Source of the DNA: Algoriphagus oliviformis
GTDB lineage: Bacteria; Bacteroidota; Bacteroidia; Cytophagales; Cyclobacteriaceae
NCBI RefSeq assembly: GCF_017254915.1
Contig: NZ_JAFKCT010000003.1
Location: forward strand, 186,001 to 250,000
DNA: 64,000 nt
Direction: 5' to 3'
Made by a program: the position numbers and the translations under genes. Below, one piece after another: positions 17,389 through 26,771 of this stretch; position 1 is the stretch's first letter, and the number at the start of each line of letters is the position of its first letter. The notes beneath the pieces were generated by a model. It did not search any database. It saw nothing but the letters and a program-made list of their open reading frames with translations, and was not told the origin of the DNA.

Positions 17389-20300
17389 ATGAAATACAAG
17401 TCTTTATATAAGATTGTTTTTTTTAGCTGTATGGTGTTATTGATCGCGGATCCCCAGTCATTTGCCTCCACTTTTGGCGCCACGGCTTCCGCCGGTGCCA
17501 AAAGCCGTGAGACAGAGGTCAGTGGAGTCGTGTTTGATTCCCAAGGATTGCCGCTACCGGGAGTGTCGGTGATCGTCAAAGGCACCAGCACCGGAGTGGC
17601 CACAGACCTCGACGGACGCTACTCGATCACCGTACCGGGAGCCGAAACCGTTCTTTTATTCTCCTTTATCGGCTACAACACGCAGGAGATCACGGTGGGC
17701 AACCAAAGCACAATCAATATAACCCTGACCGAAAACCTCGCCAATCTGGAGGAAGTTCTGGTCGTAGGCTATGGAGTGCAGAAAAAAGGCACCATCACCG
17801 GTGCCATCGGCGAAGTAAAGGCGGAGGAGCTTCTCCGCACTCCTGCCGTGACCACCTCCGGAGCGCTGGTGGGAAAAATGCAGGGCATCACCGCCCGGCA
17901 AGGCGATGCCCGCCCCGGAGCGAGCACCTCCATCCAGATCCGAAACATGGGACAACCGCTTTTTGTAATTGACGGAATCCCCTCGGATGCCGGCCAATTC
18001 AACAACCTCGGGCAGTCGGACATCGAAAGCATCACCGTGCTGAAGGATGCCTCCGCGGCCATCTACGGGATGCGGGCGGCCAACGGCGTGGTGCTCGTCA
18101 CCACCAAAAAGGGCCGTGCCAACCAGAAGGCGGAGATCAGCCTGTCCGGCTACTACGGGCTACAAAACTTCACCCGGTATCCCCAGCCTGCCAATGCCTA
18201 TCAGCACCTGCGCGCCAATGCGGAATCTGAAGTAAACCTGGGCGGCAGACCCTCCATCAGTGCCGATGAGTTGGCCAAATGGCAACAGGGGACCGAAAAG
18301 GGCTACCAAAGCTTTGACTACTACGACTTCATCATGAAGCCCAACGTGCCCCAGTACTCTCTCAACGCGAGCGCCATCGGAGGATCCGAAAACACCAAAT
18401 ACTTCTTTTCCCTCTCGCACCTGAACCAGGACGCGACGATTGACGACTACCTCTTCCAGCGGACCAACTTCCAGTCCAACATCGATATGACCCTAGCCGA
18501 CGGCCTCACCGTGGGCACGCAGATCAGCGGCAGACTGGAAAACCGGGAGCAGGTAGGTGTCCCGGGGCTGGATGACTACTTCAACCCCTTTCTCTCAATC
18601 TTCACCATGTGGCCGACGGAGCGTCCCTACGCCAATGACAACCCCAACTACGTGAACGGAGACGTGCACAACATCAACGTAAACCCAGCCACCTACACCA
18701 AGGAGGTGACCGGCTACATCGATGAGGTATGGAGAGCTTTCAAAAGCAACTTCTACGCGCAGTATGAATTTGGATTTGGCCTGTCGATGAAAGGCACCTA
18801 CTCCTACAACTTCACCAACCTGGACTTCGACGGATTCGAGTATACCTACGACGGCTATATCTACAACGAGACCACGGGGGAATACGAGACCCGACCCGAA
18901 TGGGGCAACCAAAATCCTTGGAGGGAGCGCAGAAAACGGAATACCGTCGACCGTGTGACCCAGTTTCAGCTCAACTATGGAAAAAACTGGGGCGACCACA
19001 GCCTTTCCGCCTTGGCGGCCTTCGAGCGATGGGACCAAAACTCCCACTACATGGTCGTCCACACCGTACCGCCAAACAACTACATCCCCATCATGTCTTT
19101 CGCAGACCAAGATCTCCTGATCGACGAGATCTATCAGGAGGCCCGAGAGGGGTATTTGGCCAAGATCAACTACAACTACAAGGAAAAATACCTCTTGGAG
19201 GCCTTTGGGCGCTATGACGGGTCCTTCCTGTTTGACGAAAGCAACCGGTATGGCTTTTTCCCCGGCATCTCGGCGGGATGGCAAATCTCCGACGAGTCCT
19301 TCATGGATCCTCTGAAAGGAAAATTGTTTTCTGGGCTGAAGCTGCGGGGATCCTGGGGACAGACCGGAAATGACCGAAACCCGAACAATTCCTTCATCGT
19401 CGCGCCATTCAGCTACTATGCAGGCTACACCTTTATCCCTACAGCCGGAGGCAGCGCAGTTTTGGACGGCAACTTTGTGCCAGGAGTAGATCCGCGGGGG
19501 CTTCCGGTGACCAACCTGTCCTGGATTACCAACACCAACATCAACTTCGGACTGGATGCCTACTTCTTTGACAACAAGCTCTTTCTCCAAGGGGATATTT
19601 TCGAGCGCAGAAGAACCGGGCTTCCGGCCGGACGCTACGACGTACTCCTACCGCTCGAGGTCGGCTATGGCTTGCCTGCGGAAAACCTCGAATCCGACGC
19701 ACATCGAGGTATCGAAGGGATACTCACCTATACGGGAAAAGTCGGCGATCTCAGCTATTCCCTCAGCGCCAACGCCACTGTTTCCCGCCTCAAAATCACC
19801 GAGCGCTACAAACCACGCTTTGGCAACTCCTGGCACGAATACCGCACCGACCAGGAAGGCCGCTGGGCCAACATCAACTGGGGCTATGAGGTCATCGGCC
19901 GCTTTGAAAGCCAAGAGCACATCGACAACTATCCGGTGAATGTGGACGGACAGGGCAACCGCAACCTGCTTCCGGGAGACTTCATCTACAACGACGTCAA
20001 CGGCGATGGGCTCATCAACGGCATGGACGAGCGCCCGATCGGCTACTCCGAAGGAGCCAATCCCTACATGAGCTTTGGCTTCAATTCCAGCTTCAACTAC
20101 AAGGGCTTCGACCTCTTCTTGGGCTTTGCCGGCGCGTCGATGCAGACTTTCACCCGAAACTGGGAGCTGCGCTACCCCTTCCAAAACAACGGGACTTCGC
20201 CAGACTTCATGTTTGAAGACCGTTGGCATCGGGCCGACCTGTACAACTCAGACAGTGAGTGGATACCTGGCCACTATCCGGCTATCCGCCGATTTGGCGC

Positions 20301-20565
20301 CGACCACCTCTACCGCCACAATACCTTTTGGCTTACCAACGTGAAGTACATGCGTCTCCGCAACCTGGAACTTGGGTACCGACTCAGCCCGGCCGCACTG
20401 GAGAAGATCGGCCTCCAGTCCCTGCGCGTCTACTTCAACGGCACCAACCTGTTCTCATTTGACAATGTGGACGACTTCGGCATCGATCCGGAAATCACCT
20501 CCGCCAATGGCCTGGTGTATCCTCAGCAGCGCATGTTCAACTTCGGTTTTAGCGTCACCCTATAA
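17389..20565 (+). CDS. SusC/RagA-family TonB-dependent outer-membrane transporter
   Basis: 1058 residues. A signal peptide (about 1-27) is followed by a carboxypeptidase-regulatory-like domain (VSGVVFDSQGLPLPGVSVIV, about 43-125) and a plug domain starting EEVLVVGYGVQKKGTITGAIG with IRGM-like IQIRNMGQPLFVIDG. A long beta barrel ends in the aromatic FNFGFSVTL terminus needed for outer-membrane insertion. There is no STN domain, so it is not wired to a FecR/sigma pair. With the SusD lipoprotein 11 bases downstream it forms the pedal-bin importer for an oligomeric substrate, usually a glycan. The substrate is not evident because no glycoside hydrolase is in the operon. Confidence 0.95.
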   Translation: MKYKSLYKIVFFSCMVLLIADPQSFASTFGATASAGAKSRETEVSGVVFDSQGLPLPGVSVIVKGTSTGVATDLDGRYSITVPGAETVLLFSFIGYNTQEITVGNQSTINITLTENLANLEEVLVVGYGVQKKGTITGAIGEVKAEELLRTPAVTTSGALVGKMQGITARQGDARPGASTSIQIRNMGQPLFVIDGIPSDAGQFNNLGQSDIESITVLKDASAAIYGMRAANGVVLVTTKKGRANQKAEISLSGYYGLQNFTRYPQPANAYQHLRANAESEVNLGGRPSISADELAKWQQGTEKGYQSFDYYDFIMKPNVPQYSLNASAIGGSENTKYFFSLSHLNQDATIDDYLFQRTNFQSNIDMTLADGLTVGTQISGRLENREQVGVPGLDDYFNPFLSIFTMWPTERPYANDNPNYVNGDVHNINVNPATYTKEVTGYIDEVWRAFKSNFYAQYEFGFGLSMKGTYSYNFTNLDFDGFEYTYDGYIYNETTGEYETRPEWGNQNPWRERRKRNTVDRVTQFQLNYGKNWGDHSLSALAAFERWDQNSHYMVVHTVPPNNYIPIMSFADQDLLIDEIYQEAREGYLAKINYNYKEKYLLEAFGRYDGSFLFDESNRYGFFPGISAGWQISDESFMDPLKGKLFSGLKLRGSWGQTGNDRNPNNSFIVAPFSYYAGYTFIPTAGGSAVLDGNFVPGVDPRGLPVTNLSWITNTNINFGLDAYFFDNKLFLQGDIFERRRTGLPAGRYDVLLPLEVGYGLPAENLESDAHRGIEGILTYTGKVGDLSYSLSANATVSRLKITERYKPRFGNSWHEYRTDQEGRWANINWGYEVIGRFESQEHIDNYPVNVDGQGNRNLLPGDFIYNDVNGDGLINGMDERPIGYSEGANPYMSFGFNSSFNYKGFDLFLGFAGASMQTFTRNWELRYPFQNNGTSPDFMFEDRWHRADLYNSDSEWIPGHYPAIRRFGADHLYRHNTFWLTNVKYMRLRNLELGYRLSPAALEKIGLQSLRVYFNGTNLFSFDNVDDFGIDPEITSANGLVYPQQRMFNFGFSVTL

Positions 20566-20576
20566 ACCCAACTACC

Positions 20577-22427
20577 ATGAAATTCTACAAAAAATATATC
20601 CTTGGCATCACGCTACTCGGCGTGCTCAGTACCTCCTGCGACTCGGAATGGCTCGACCGCGAGCCGCCCAATATCCTGGTGGACGACCAGGTGTGGAACG
20701 ACACCAAGCTAGTGACCGGCGTCCTCTCCAACTACTATGACCGGCTGCCTGCCCATACCTCCCTGACCGGGGGATGGGTGGACTTCGCCGCCTACGACGA
20801 AGCCATGTGGTCTGGCTACTCGGGCAACGACTGGCTCAACAACCTAGTCACCTACGACTACGGCCGCTGGGGCCTCTGGGACTATGGCCTGATCCGCGAC
20901 ATCAATCTGGCTATCGACAAGCTCAACACGCTCTCCACCCTCCCGGCCGAGCAAAGGACACAGTTTATCAGCGAGCTTCGATTCATCCGTGCGTGGGTTT
21001 ACTTCGACCATGTGAAGCGTATGGGTGGAGTGCCTCTGATCACCGAGGAGCTGATCTACGATTTCGGAGGTGATCCCAGCTACCTCCAATATCCCCGCAA
21101 TACCGAGGCAGAGGTCTATGACTTTGTCATCAGTGAGATGGAAGACATCGCAGGCACGCTGGGCAATGCAGGCAGCAAGACAAGGGCAAATCGGTTTACC
21201 GCCTTGGCCGTAGTCAGCCGAGCGGCACTGTATGCCGGGTCGCTGGCCAAATACAATTCCGCCATGAGTGCCCCTATCTCGCTGCCGGGCGGCGAAGTAG
21301 GCATTCCGGCTGCCAGAGCCGCAGCTTATTTCACCAAAGCCTTGGCGGCGTCCGAGACTATCCTGAAGGAAGGCGGCTATGCACTCTACCGCTCCAATCC
21401 CAACTTGGGAGAAAACTTTTACGAGGCAGTCATCAGCAAAAACGGAAACTCCGAAGTCATTTGGGCGCAGGATTTTCTGCTGTCAGCCGACAAAAGGCAC
21501 GGCTTTACCTACGACAATGTGGCCCGCTCAGCACGGGAAGACAACCTCGGCAGCTCCGCCATTACGCCGGGGCTCAACTTGGTCGAGGAGTTTCAATACC
21601 TGGACGGGACGCCTGGCATCCTGAAGACCCGCACCGCCGATGGCTCTGACTACCTCTACTACGAGAAGGTCTCTGACCTCTTCGCCAATAAGGATGCGCG
21701 GATGTACGGCACGATCATCTACCCTGGGGCTTCTTTCCGCGGGCAGGAGATCTTCATGCAGGCAGGCGTGGCCGTGTGGAATGGCTCGACCTACGACCTG
21801 GTAGAGTCCAACGGACTGGCGACCGAATACAGCGACGGTGGAGTCCTCACCTCCGCAGCCGGTCCGCACCGATCTATCCAGGAGGTGTCCAACACGGGGT
21901 TTTATCTGAGAAAATACGTGGACAACGCAGTCGGATCCAGCACCCGAGGTATCCGAAGCGAAGTATGGTGGGTAAGGTTTCGACTGGGAGAAATCTACCT
22001 CAATGCGGCAGAAGCAGCCTTTGAGCTGGGGCAAAACGGCCTTGCCCTCACCTATGTCAATGCACTCCGGGAGCGCGCTGGCTTCGGTACCAACAGCCTC
22101 TCCGACCTCGACATCACCGACATCCGACACGAGCGCCGGGTGGAGCTGGCCTTTGAAGACCATGTCGTGTGGGACTACAAGCGATGGAGAATCGCCCATG
22201 AAAAGTGGTCAGGCAACCCCAACAATCCGGAAAGCATGATCTACAGCCTCTATCCCTATCGGGTGGTACGGCCTGGCGATGAGCGTGACGGCAAGTATGT
22301 GTTCGTCAAATCCGTCGCGCCAAGATTCCGCGCCCCGAGGTTTTTCCAAATGGCGAACTACTACTCCCTGATCGGCCAAAACATCATCGATGCCAACCCG
22401 AAAATCGTAAGAAACCCATTCCACTAA
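20577..22427 (+). CDS. SusD/RagB-family substrate-binding lipoprotein
   Basis: 616 residues. The signal ends in the lipobox LSTSC (Cys about 22), placing the protein on the outer membrane. The SusD N-terminal motif DREPPNILVDDQVWNDTKLV is followed by TPR-like helices (AEQRTQFISELRFIRAWVYF) and the C-terminal signature RFRLGEIYLNAAEAAFELG with ALTYVNALRERAGF and DIRHERRVELAFEDH. It forms the lid that captures substrate for the SusC partner. The spacing of 11 bases to susC and 13 to the next gene indicates one transcript. Confidence 0.95.
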   Translation: MKFYKKYILGITLLGVLSTSCDSEWLDREPPNILVDDQVWNDTKLVTGVLSNYYDRLPAHTSLTGGWVDFAAYDEAMWSGYSGNDWLNNLVTYDYGRWGLWDYGLIRDINLAIDKLNTLSTLPAEQRTQFISELRFIRAWVYFDHVKRMGGVPLITEELIYDFGGDPSYLQYPRNTEAEVYDFVISEMEDIAGTLGNAGSKTRANRFTALAVVSRAALYAGSLAKYNSAMSAPISLPGGEVGIPAARAAAYFTKALAASETILKEGGYALYRSNPNLGENFYEAVISKNGNSEVIWAQDFLLSADKRHGFTYDNVARSAREDNLGSSAITPGLNLVEEFQYLDGTPGILKTRTADGSDYLYYEKVSDLFANKDARMYGTIIYPGASFRGQEIFMQAGVAVWNGSTYDLVESNGLATEYSDGGVLTSAAGPHRSIQEVSNTGFYLRKYVDNAVGSSTRGIRSEVWWVRFRLGEIYLNAAEAAFELGQNGLALTYVNALRERAGFGTNSLSDLDITDIRHERRVELAFEDHVVWDYKRWRIAHEKWSGNPNNPESMIYSLYPYRVVRPGDERDGKYVFVKSVAPRFRAPRFFQMANYYSLIGQNIIDANPKIVRNPFH

Positions 22428-22440
22428 TAAAGCCATTGCC

Positions 22441-23112
22441 ATGAAATTGATATCGTTTAAACCAATTCTCATTCTCCTGTTGGGGCTGCTGGCCGCCAGC
22501 TGCGAGTTTGACAACTTCGAAGCGCCCAAGTCCACGCTATCCGGCAGGATCGTCTACAATGGCGAGACCTTGGGGCTGAGAAGCACCGGAGTACAGGTGG
22601 AGCTCTGGCAGCGCGGCTATGACCTCTTCCAGAAAATCCCGGTGTACGTGGATCAGGACGGCAGCTTCTCTGCAGTGCTGTTTGACGGGGACTACAAGAT
22701 GACCCTGATCCGGGGCAATGGCCCTTGGCTGGACAAGACTGATTCGATCGACGTCCAGGTGCGGGGCTCCAAGATGCTCGACGTGGAAGTCTCCCCCTAC
22801 TACCACATCACCAACTCCTCGGTGAGCCGTAGTGGCAACAACCTCAACGTCACCTTCACGGTCAATGGAGTCAACACCTCTAGAGCCCTGGAATTTGCCG
22901 CGATCTACATGGGCAGAACCATCATCACCGATGCGGTGAGAAACGAAGGCCGACACCTCCTCACCGCCCAAAACATCACGCTGGGAACGCCAGTAACCGT
23001 GCAGATTCCCATTCCAGCCTCCTTGGCCGGAAGACAGGAGGTTTTCGTGAGGATTGGAGCAAAAACGGTGGGCGTGCCAGAACTCATCTACACGCAGTCC
23101 GAGGCCTACTGA
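22441..23112 (+). CDS. DUF3823 lipoprotein of the SusCD operon
   Basis: 223 residues with lipobox LLAASC (Cys about 21). An N-terminal carboxypeptidase-regulatory-like beta domain (LSGRIVYNGETLGLRSTGVQVELWQ) is followed by a second beta sandwich (NNLNVTFTVNGVNTSRALEFAAIYMG). DUF3823 proteins are recurrent third members of SusCD operons in Bacteroidota and probably act as accessory surface glycan-binding proteins. It is the last gene of the operon. Confidence 0.85.
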   Translation: MKLISFKPILILLLGLLAASCEFDNFEAPKSTLSGRIVYNGETLGLRSTGVQVELWQRGYDLFQKIPVYVDQDGSFSAVLFDGDYKMTLIRGNGPWLDKTDSIDVQVRGSKMLDVEVSPYYHITNSSVSRSGNNLNVTFTVNGVNTSRALEFAAIYMGRTIITDAVRNEGRHLLTAQNITLGTPVTVQIPIPASLAGRQEVFVRIGAKTVGVPELIYTQSEAY

Positions 23113-23186
23113 CCTTTCTTTCGCTTGGCAAAAGCGACAACGCAAAACCTATTAATCCTAAGAAAGCAGAACGGGTTAATATCTAA

Positions 23187-23220
23187 GAGCCGGGGCATTT
23201 TGTCCCAGGCTCTTTTTTTT
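23187..23220 (+). terminator. Terminator of the first SusCD operon
   Basis: AGAGCC and GGCTCT pair around an inner GGGGC-ATTTTGT-CCC, followed by eight T residues. Confidence 0.8.
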
Positions 23221-23660
23221 GTGCCTTGGGCACTCCATTTTATCCGAAACAACAAGACTCTGTCCCGAGTCCAGCGACAAAAACTGAGGCCTATCCAAAA
23301 AAAACGCTGCGCTGGCAGACGAAAAAATTGGCAAAAGCCCCGGGACGCACCCGACTTTATTGAAGGATCGACAGGACAGCTTACCCAAGATTTAAACTTA
23401 AAACCATCTGATTAAGTGATTTTTTAATAAAAGTAACTTTAAATACTTCTACTTTTTAGAAAAATGCAAATTCTACCCAGCGTTCATTTGGGATATTTTT
23501 AAAAAACTGGCTCGATTTTCGAATAAGGAGAAGCAACCTTTCAGTCCCTTCCGTCATCTATAAAACCAAAAGCGTATGACCTAAACCAAAACTACACACA
23601 CCCCAAGTCCAAACGCCCCAACCGTCAGGATAATTACTCTACACTAAACCACAAAACACC
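23221..23660. other. Non-coding stretch between uptake operon and DUF6600 gene
   Basis: After the terminator there is AT-rich sequence up to the next ATG. Short frames in both strands here (for example 23125-23415) overlap the terminator and have no family features. No clear -7 box was found. Confidence 0.5.
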
Positions 23661-25010
23661 ATGAACACACACTTTATCACTCGCTTCTTCGGCTCTCTCC
23701 TGCTGGGACTCGTCCTTTTGGCGGCCATGTTTGTCCCGTCGGAATCCGAAGCAAAAAAACTCCCGGCGATAGGCTTCCAGGTCTTTTACGACGAACTCAC
23801 CCCTTATGGCGACTGGGTCAAGGATGCCCGCCATGGCTACATCTGGCTTCCCGCAGTCCGGGGCGACTTCCATCCTTACGGTACCGAGGGCCACTGGGTG
23901 ATGACCGAATACGGCAACACCTGGGTCTCCTACTATGACTGGGGCTGGGCCCCCTTCCATTACGGACGATGGTACTACGACGACTATTTCCAGAGCTGGG
24001 CGTGGATCCCCGGATACGAATGGGGCCCTGCTTGGGTCAACTGGCGAACCGGCGGAGGCTATTACGGATGGGCGCCACTCGGTCCCGGCCTGTCTATCCA
24101 GGTGAGCATGGCTATCCCTGCGTTCCACTGGGTATTCATACCCAACCACCGCATCCACCACCACTACGCATACAGATACTACGCCCCTCACAAGACGAAA
24201 GTGAAAATCTACAACAACACCACGATCATCAACAATACCGTAGTGTACAATAACCGCACCTACGTGGGCGGTCCCCAAAGGCGAGAACTGGAGCGGGTGA
24301 CCCGGACCTCCGTGCCGGTGTATAATGTGCAGGGTGGCAATGCCCCCGGAAGAGCGGCTGTATCCAGAGGCTCCGTCACACTGTACCGTCCCGAAGTAGA
24401 GGAATCCAGAGGAAGAACCACTGACGTGAGACCTTCCCGTGTACTGGACGCACAGCAGGCCAAAACCGCCCGATCCAGCAGAGAGCTCAATTCCTCCACA
24501 CCGTCCAGAAGCAGCGCACCAAGCGTCAACTCGGGCGGCAGATCCGTGGAATCCAGCCCGAGATCGATCCAGAGCCCCGGTGCCACCCGGAACAGCTCCA
24601 CCCCTAGCCGCTCTGCGAGTCCCAGTGTCAAGGAGGGAAGCAACAAGCCGGTAATCACGCCTATGCCGGACAATCCCTCCAATCGAAGCCGAACCTCCAC
24701 CCCTTCTCGCAGCCAAAGCAGCGGTAGTCGTGAAGTGGCTCCTTCCAGATCATCTGAAGTACGAAGAGAGTCCACCCAAACCCAACAAGCTCCGGCGCGA
24801 GGCACAGTGGAACAATCCAGACCAACTCAGGCTCCAGCAAGGGCGCAATCGCCCCAGGTCAGAAGTTCCGCCCCGGCGAGGAGCCAGTCAAGCAGGCCCA
24901 GTTCGGAGGTGAAAAGCAGCTCTCCTGAAAGGAAAAGCTCGAGCTCCAGCGGAGCGAGAACCTCGGGATCGACGGCTAGCAGATCCTCCAACAAGGAACG
25001 AAACAACTGA
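23661..25010 (+). CDS. DUF6600-type Trp/Tyr-rich exported protein with Ser/Arg tail
   Basis: 449 residues. A signal peptide (FFGSLLLGLVLLAAMFVP) precedes a domain of about 160 residues dominated by Trp, Tyr, Gly and His: FYDELTPYGDWVKDARHGYIW, WVSYYDWGWAPFHYGRW and WAWIPGYEWGPAWVNWR. This YG.W...WGW.P..YG.W pattern is that of the DUF6600 family. Residues about 215-449 are a disordered tail rich in Ser, Arg and Pro (many SRSS, PSRS and RSS units) with net positive charge. The family often occurs near FecR-type genes; here the ECF/FecR uptake operon lies convergent downstream. Its function is unknown; a cell-envelope or surface-binding role is inference. Confidence 0.75.
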   Translation: MNTHFITRFFGSLLLGLVLLAAMFVPSESEAKKLPAIGFQVFYDELTPYGDWVKDARHGYIWLPAVRGDFHPYGTEGHWVMTEYGNTWVSYYDWGWAPFHYGRWYYDDYFQSWAWIPGYEWGPAWVNWRTGGGYYGWAPLGPGLSIQVSMAIPAFHWVFIPNHRIHHHYAYRYYAPHKTKVKIYNNTTIINNTVVYNNRTYVGGPQRRELERVTRTSVPVYNVQGGNAPGRAAVSRGSVTLYRPEVEESRGRTTDVRPSRVLDAQQAKTARSSRELNSSTPSRSSAPSVNSGGRSVESSPRSIQSPGATRNSSTPSRSASPSVKEGSNKPVITPMPDNPSNRSRTSTPSRSQSSGSREVAPSRSSEVRRESTQTQQAPARGTVEQSRPTQAPARAQSPQVRSSAPARSQSSRPSSEVKSSSPERKSSSSSGARTSGSTASRSSNKERNN

Positions 25011-25035
25011 AAACAGTAACCGATTGATCTAAGTG

Positions 25036-25066
25036 AAAAGCCTGGCGCAGCAAGCGTCAGGCTTTT
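25036..25066 (+). terminator. Terminator after the DUF6600 gene
   Basis: AAAAGCCTGGCGC and GCGTCAGGCTTTT pair around a short loop, followed by T residues. Confidence 0.8.
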
Positions 25067-25092
25067 TCTATGTCCAGCACTAGACAAAAAAA

Positions 25093-25119
25093 GGTCGCCC
25101 CGCGTAGCGCAGGGCGACC
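25093..25119 (-). terminator. Terminator of the sigma/FecR/SusCD operon
   Basis: GGTCGCCC and GGGCGACC form the stem; on the minus strand seven T residues follow. It faces the DUF6600 terminator. Confidence 0.85.
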
Positions 25120-25166
25120 AATTGATCCAAAGCCATCCGGAAAACCGGGAAGGCATTTCTTTTTGA

Positions 25167-26753
25167 TTAGTTGGCGTAACCGGGGTTTTGTGTCAGCGAA
25201 GGATTTCGCTGCAGCTCCTGCTCTGGCAGCGGGAACAGCATCGTGGATTCCTTCACCGCAGCACCAAAGAAGTTGACCGCCCCTACGGCATCCACAAACT
25301 GGATATCGCCTGATCCATCCTCGGCAGGCTGGGGAAACTTGCGGGTACGCATCACGTCAAACCAAATCGGATACTCAAACACCAACTCGCGAAGTCTTTC
25401 CTTCCATACTTCTTCGACAAACTGCTCTGCGGAAAGTGCGGAAAGCTCGCTTCGGATTACTTGGGGATCTTGCTTCCAATACGCCCGCGCCCGGATTTGA
25501 GCCAGGTAGTCCACCGCCTCCTGGGTCACGCCCTCCGACTTGGCAATCGCCTCGGCCGCAATCAGGAGCACATCTGCATAGGTGGAGACCGGAATCTCTC
25601 GGCTAGACTGCGCGGAGCCAAAGATGGCCGTCTCATCCATCCACATGTAGGGCGAAGTATTGAACTCCACGTTCTCCCCATCGATCACGATGGAGGAGTG
25701 GAAATACTGCTTTTCCTGAACCCGCAGGTCATTTGCCGCATCGTAGGAATTCAAGAGGTCGGCGGTTGGGCCGTAGGCATTGTTGGTGATCGCGTAGGAA
25801 ACCAAAGGAGCCATACTTACCGGGAAGCTGAGAGCGGGATAGCCGTTGTTGGCAATCGCCGCGTCAAACTCATAGAAGTAAATGAACTCGCTTGGGATCT
25901 GCTCGCTGTCCTTGATTTTGTTGTAGGCAGAGCCGTTGGGAGCGAGGTCTCCGCTGCCGGTGCGGGTGTGCTGCACCAGGGAATAAATCCCCGAGTTGAT
26001 GACCTCTCTCGCAGCTTGGGCTGCCTCGGCATACCGGTTGGCATTCACCGCGGCACCGCTCATGGTGAGGTTGACCTCTGCCAAAAGCGTCTGCGCCACG
26101 CCTCTGGTGATTCGTCCGGCATTGCCGACCATGGTAGCCTGCGGCAAAGCGCCGGAGTTGATGGCGAATTCCAGATCTTCCAGGATCAAGTCATAGACCT
26201 GCGCAACGGGAGTACGCTCGAGGAAGAGGTTTTCCAGACTTTCGTACGGCTCGGTCACCAAAGGCACATCGCCAAACATTCGCGCCAGGAAGTAGTAGTT
26301 GTAAGCGCGGAAATACCTGGCCTCTGCCAGATAGCGATTGGCATCCGCCTCACCCAATCCTGGAGTGGTCGGGATGTATTTGATCGCATTGTTGGCTCTG
26401 GAGATCCCTACATAGATGTCCGACCACATGGAATTGAAGTAGTCAGACAGGTTTAGCCCGTCAAAGACGATGTTTTGTCCACGCTGCACGTGGAATTCCT
26501 GGCCTTTGTAGTCATTGTCCACAAAGCCGGAGACATAAGGTCCAAACATGATCCGAGCTCCCGAGTACACCCCGGTCTCGTACATCTGCATCGCACCTCT
26601 TCTATAAAGCGCATTGACCGCGTCCCGGGCGTGCTCAGGTCGCTGGAAATATTGGTTTGAGGCTACCTCGTCCACGGGCTTTTCTTCCAAAAAACCCTCA
26701 CAGGAGGCAGTCAACAAGCTCAGTCCAAGAAATAGAAAATTTATCTTTTTCAT
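25167..26753 (-). CDS. SusD/RagB-family substrate-binding lipoprotein
   Basis: 528 residues with lipobox LLTASC (Cys about 18). FLEEKPVDEVASNQYFQRPEHARDAVNALY is the SusD N-terminal motif, ANRYLAEARYFRAYNYYFLARMFGDVPLV the TPR-like core, and YADVLLIAAEAIAKSEGV with AQIRARAYW the C-terminal signature. It pairs with the STN-type SusC 18 bases upstream. It is the last gene of the operon, ending at a strong terminator. Confidence 0.95.
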   Translation of the reverse strand: MKKINFLFLGLSLLTASCEGFLEEKPVDEVASNQYFQRPEHARDAVNALYRRGAMQMYETGVYSGARIMFGPYVSGFVDNDYKGQEFHVQRGQNIVFDGLNLSDYFNSMWSDIYVGISRANNAIKYIPTTPGLGEADANRYLAEARYFRAYNYYFLARMFGDVPLVTEPYESLENLFLERTPVAQVYDLILEDLEFAINSGALPQATMVGNAGRITRGVAQTLLAEVNLTMSGAAVNANRYAEAAQAAREVINSGIYSLVQHTRTGSGDLAPNGSAYNKIKDSEQIPSEFIYFYEFDAAIANNGYPALSFPVSMAPLVSYAITNNAYGPTADLLNSYDAANDLRVQEKQYFHSSIVIDGENVEFNTSPYMWMDETAIFGSAQSSREIPVSTYADVLLIAAEAIAKSEGVTQEAVDYLAQIRARAYWKQDPQVIRSELSALSAEQFVEEVWKERLRELVFEYPIWFDVMRTRKFPQPAEDGSGDIQFVDAVGAVNFFGAAVKESTMLFPLPEQELQRNPSLTQNPGYAN

Positions 26754-26771
26754 GTGTTAGTTCTTTTTGGG

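Noticed and set aside
23125..23415. 96-codon plus-strand frame after the DUF3823 gene
   Set aside because: It spans the operon terminator and has no recognisable pattern.
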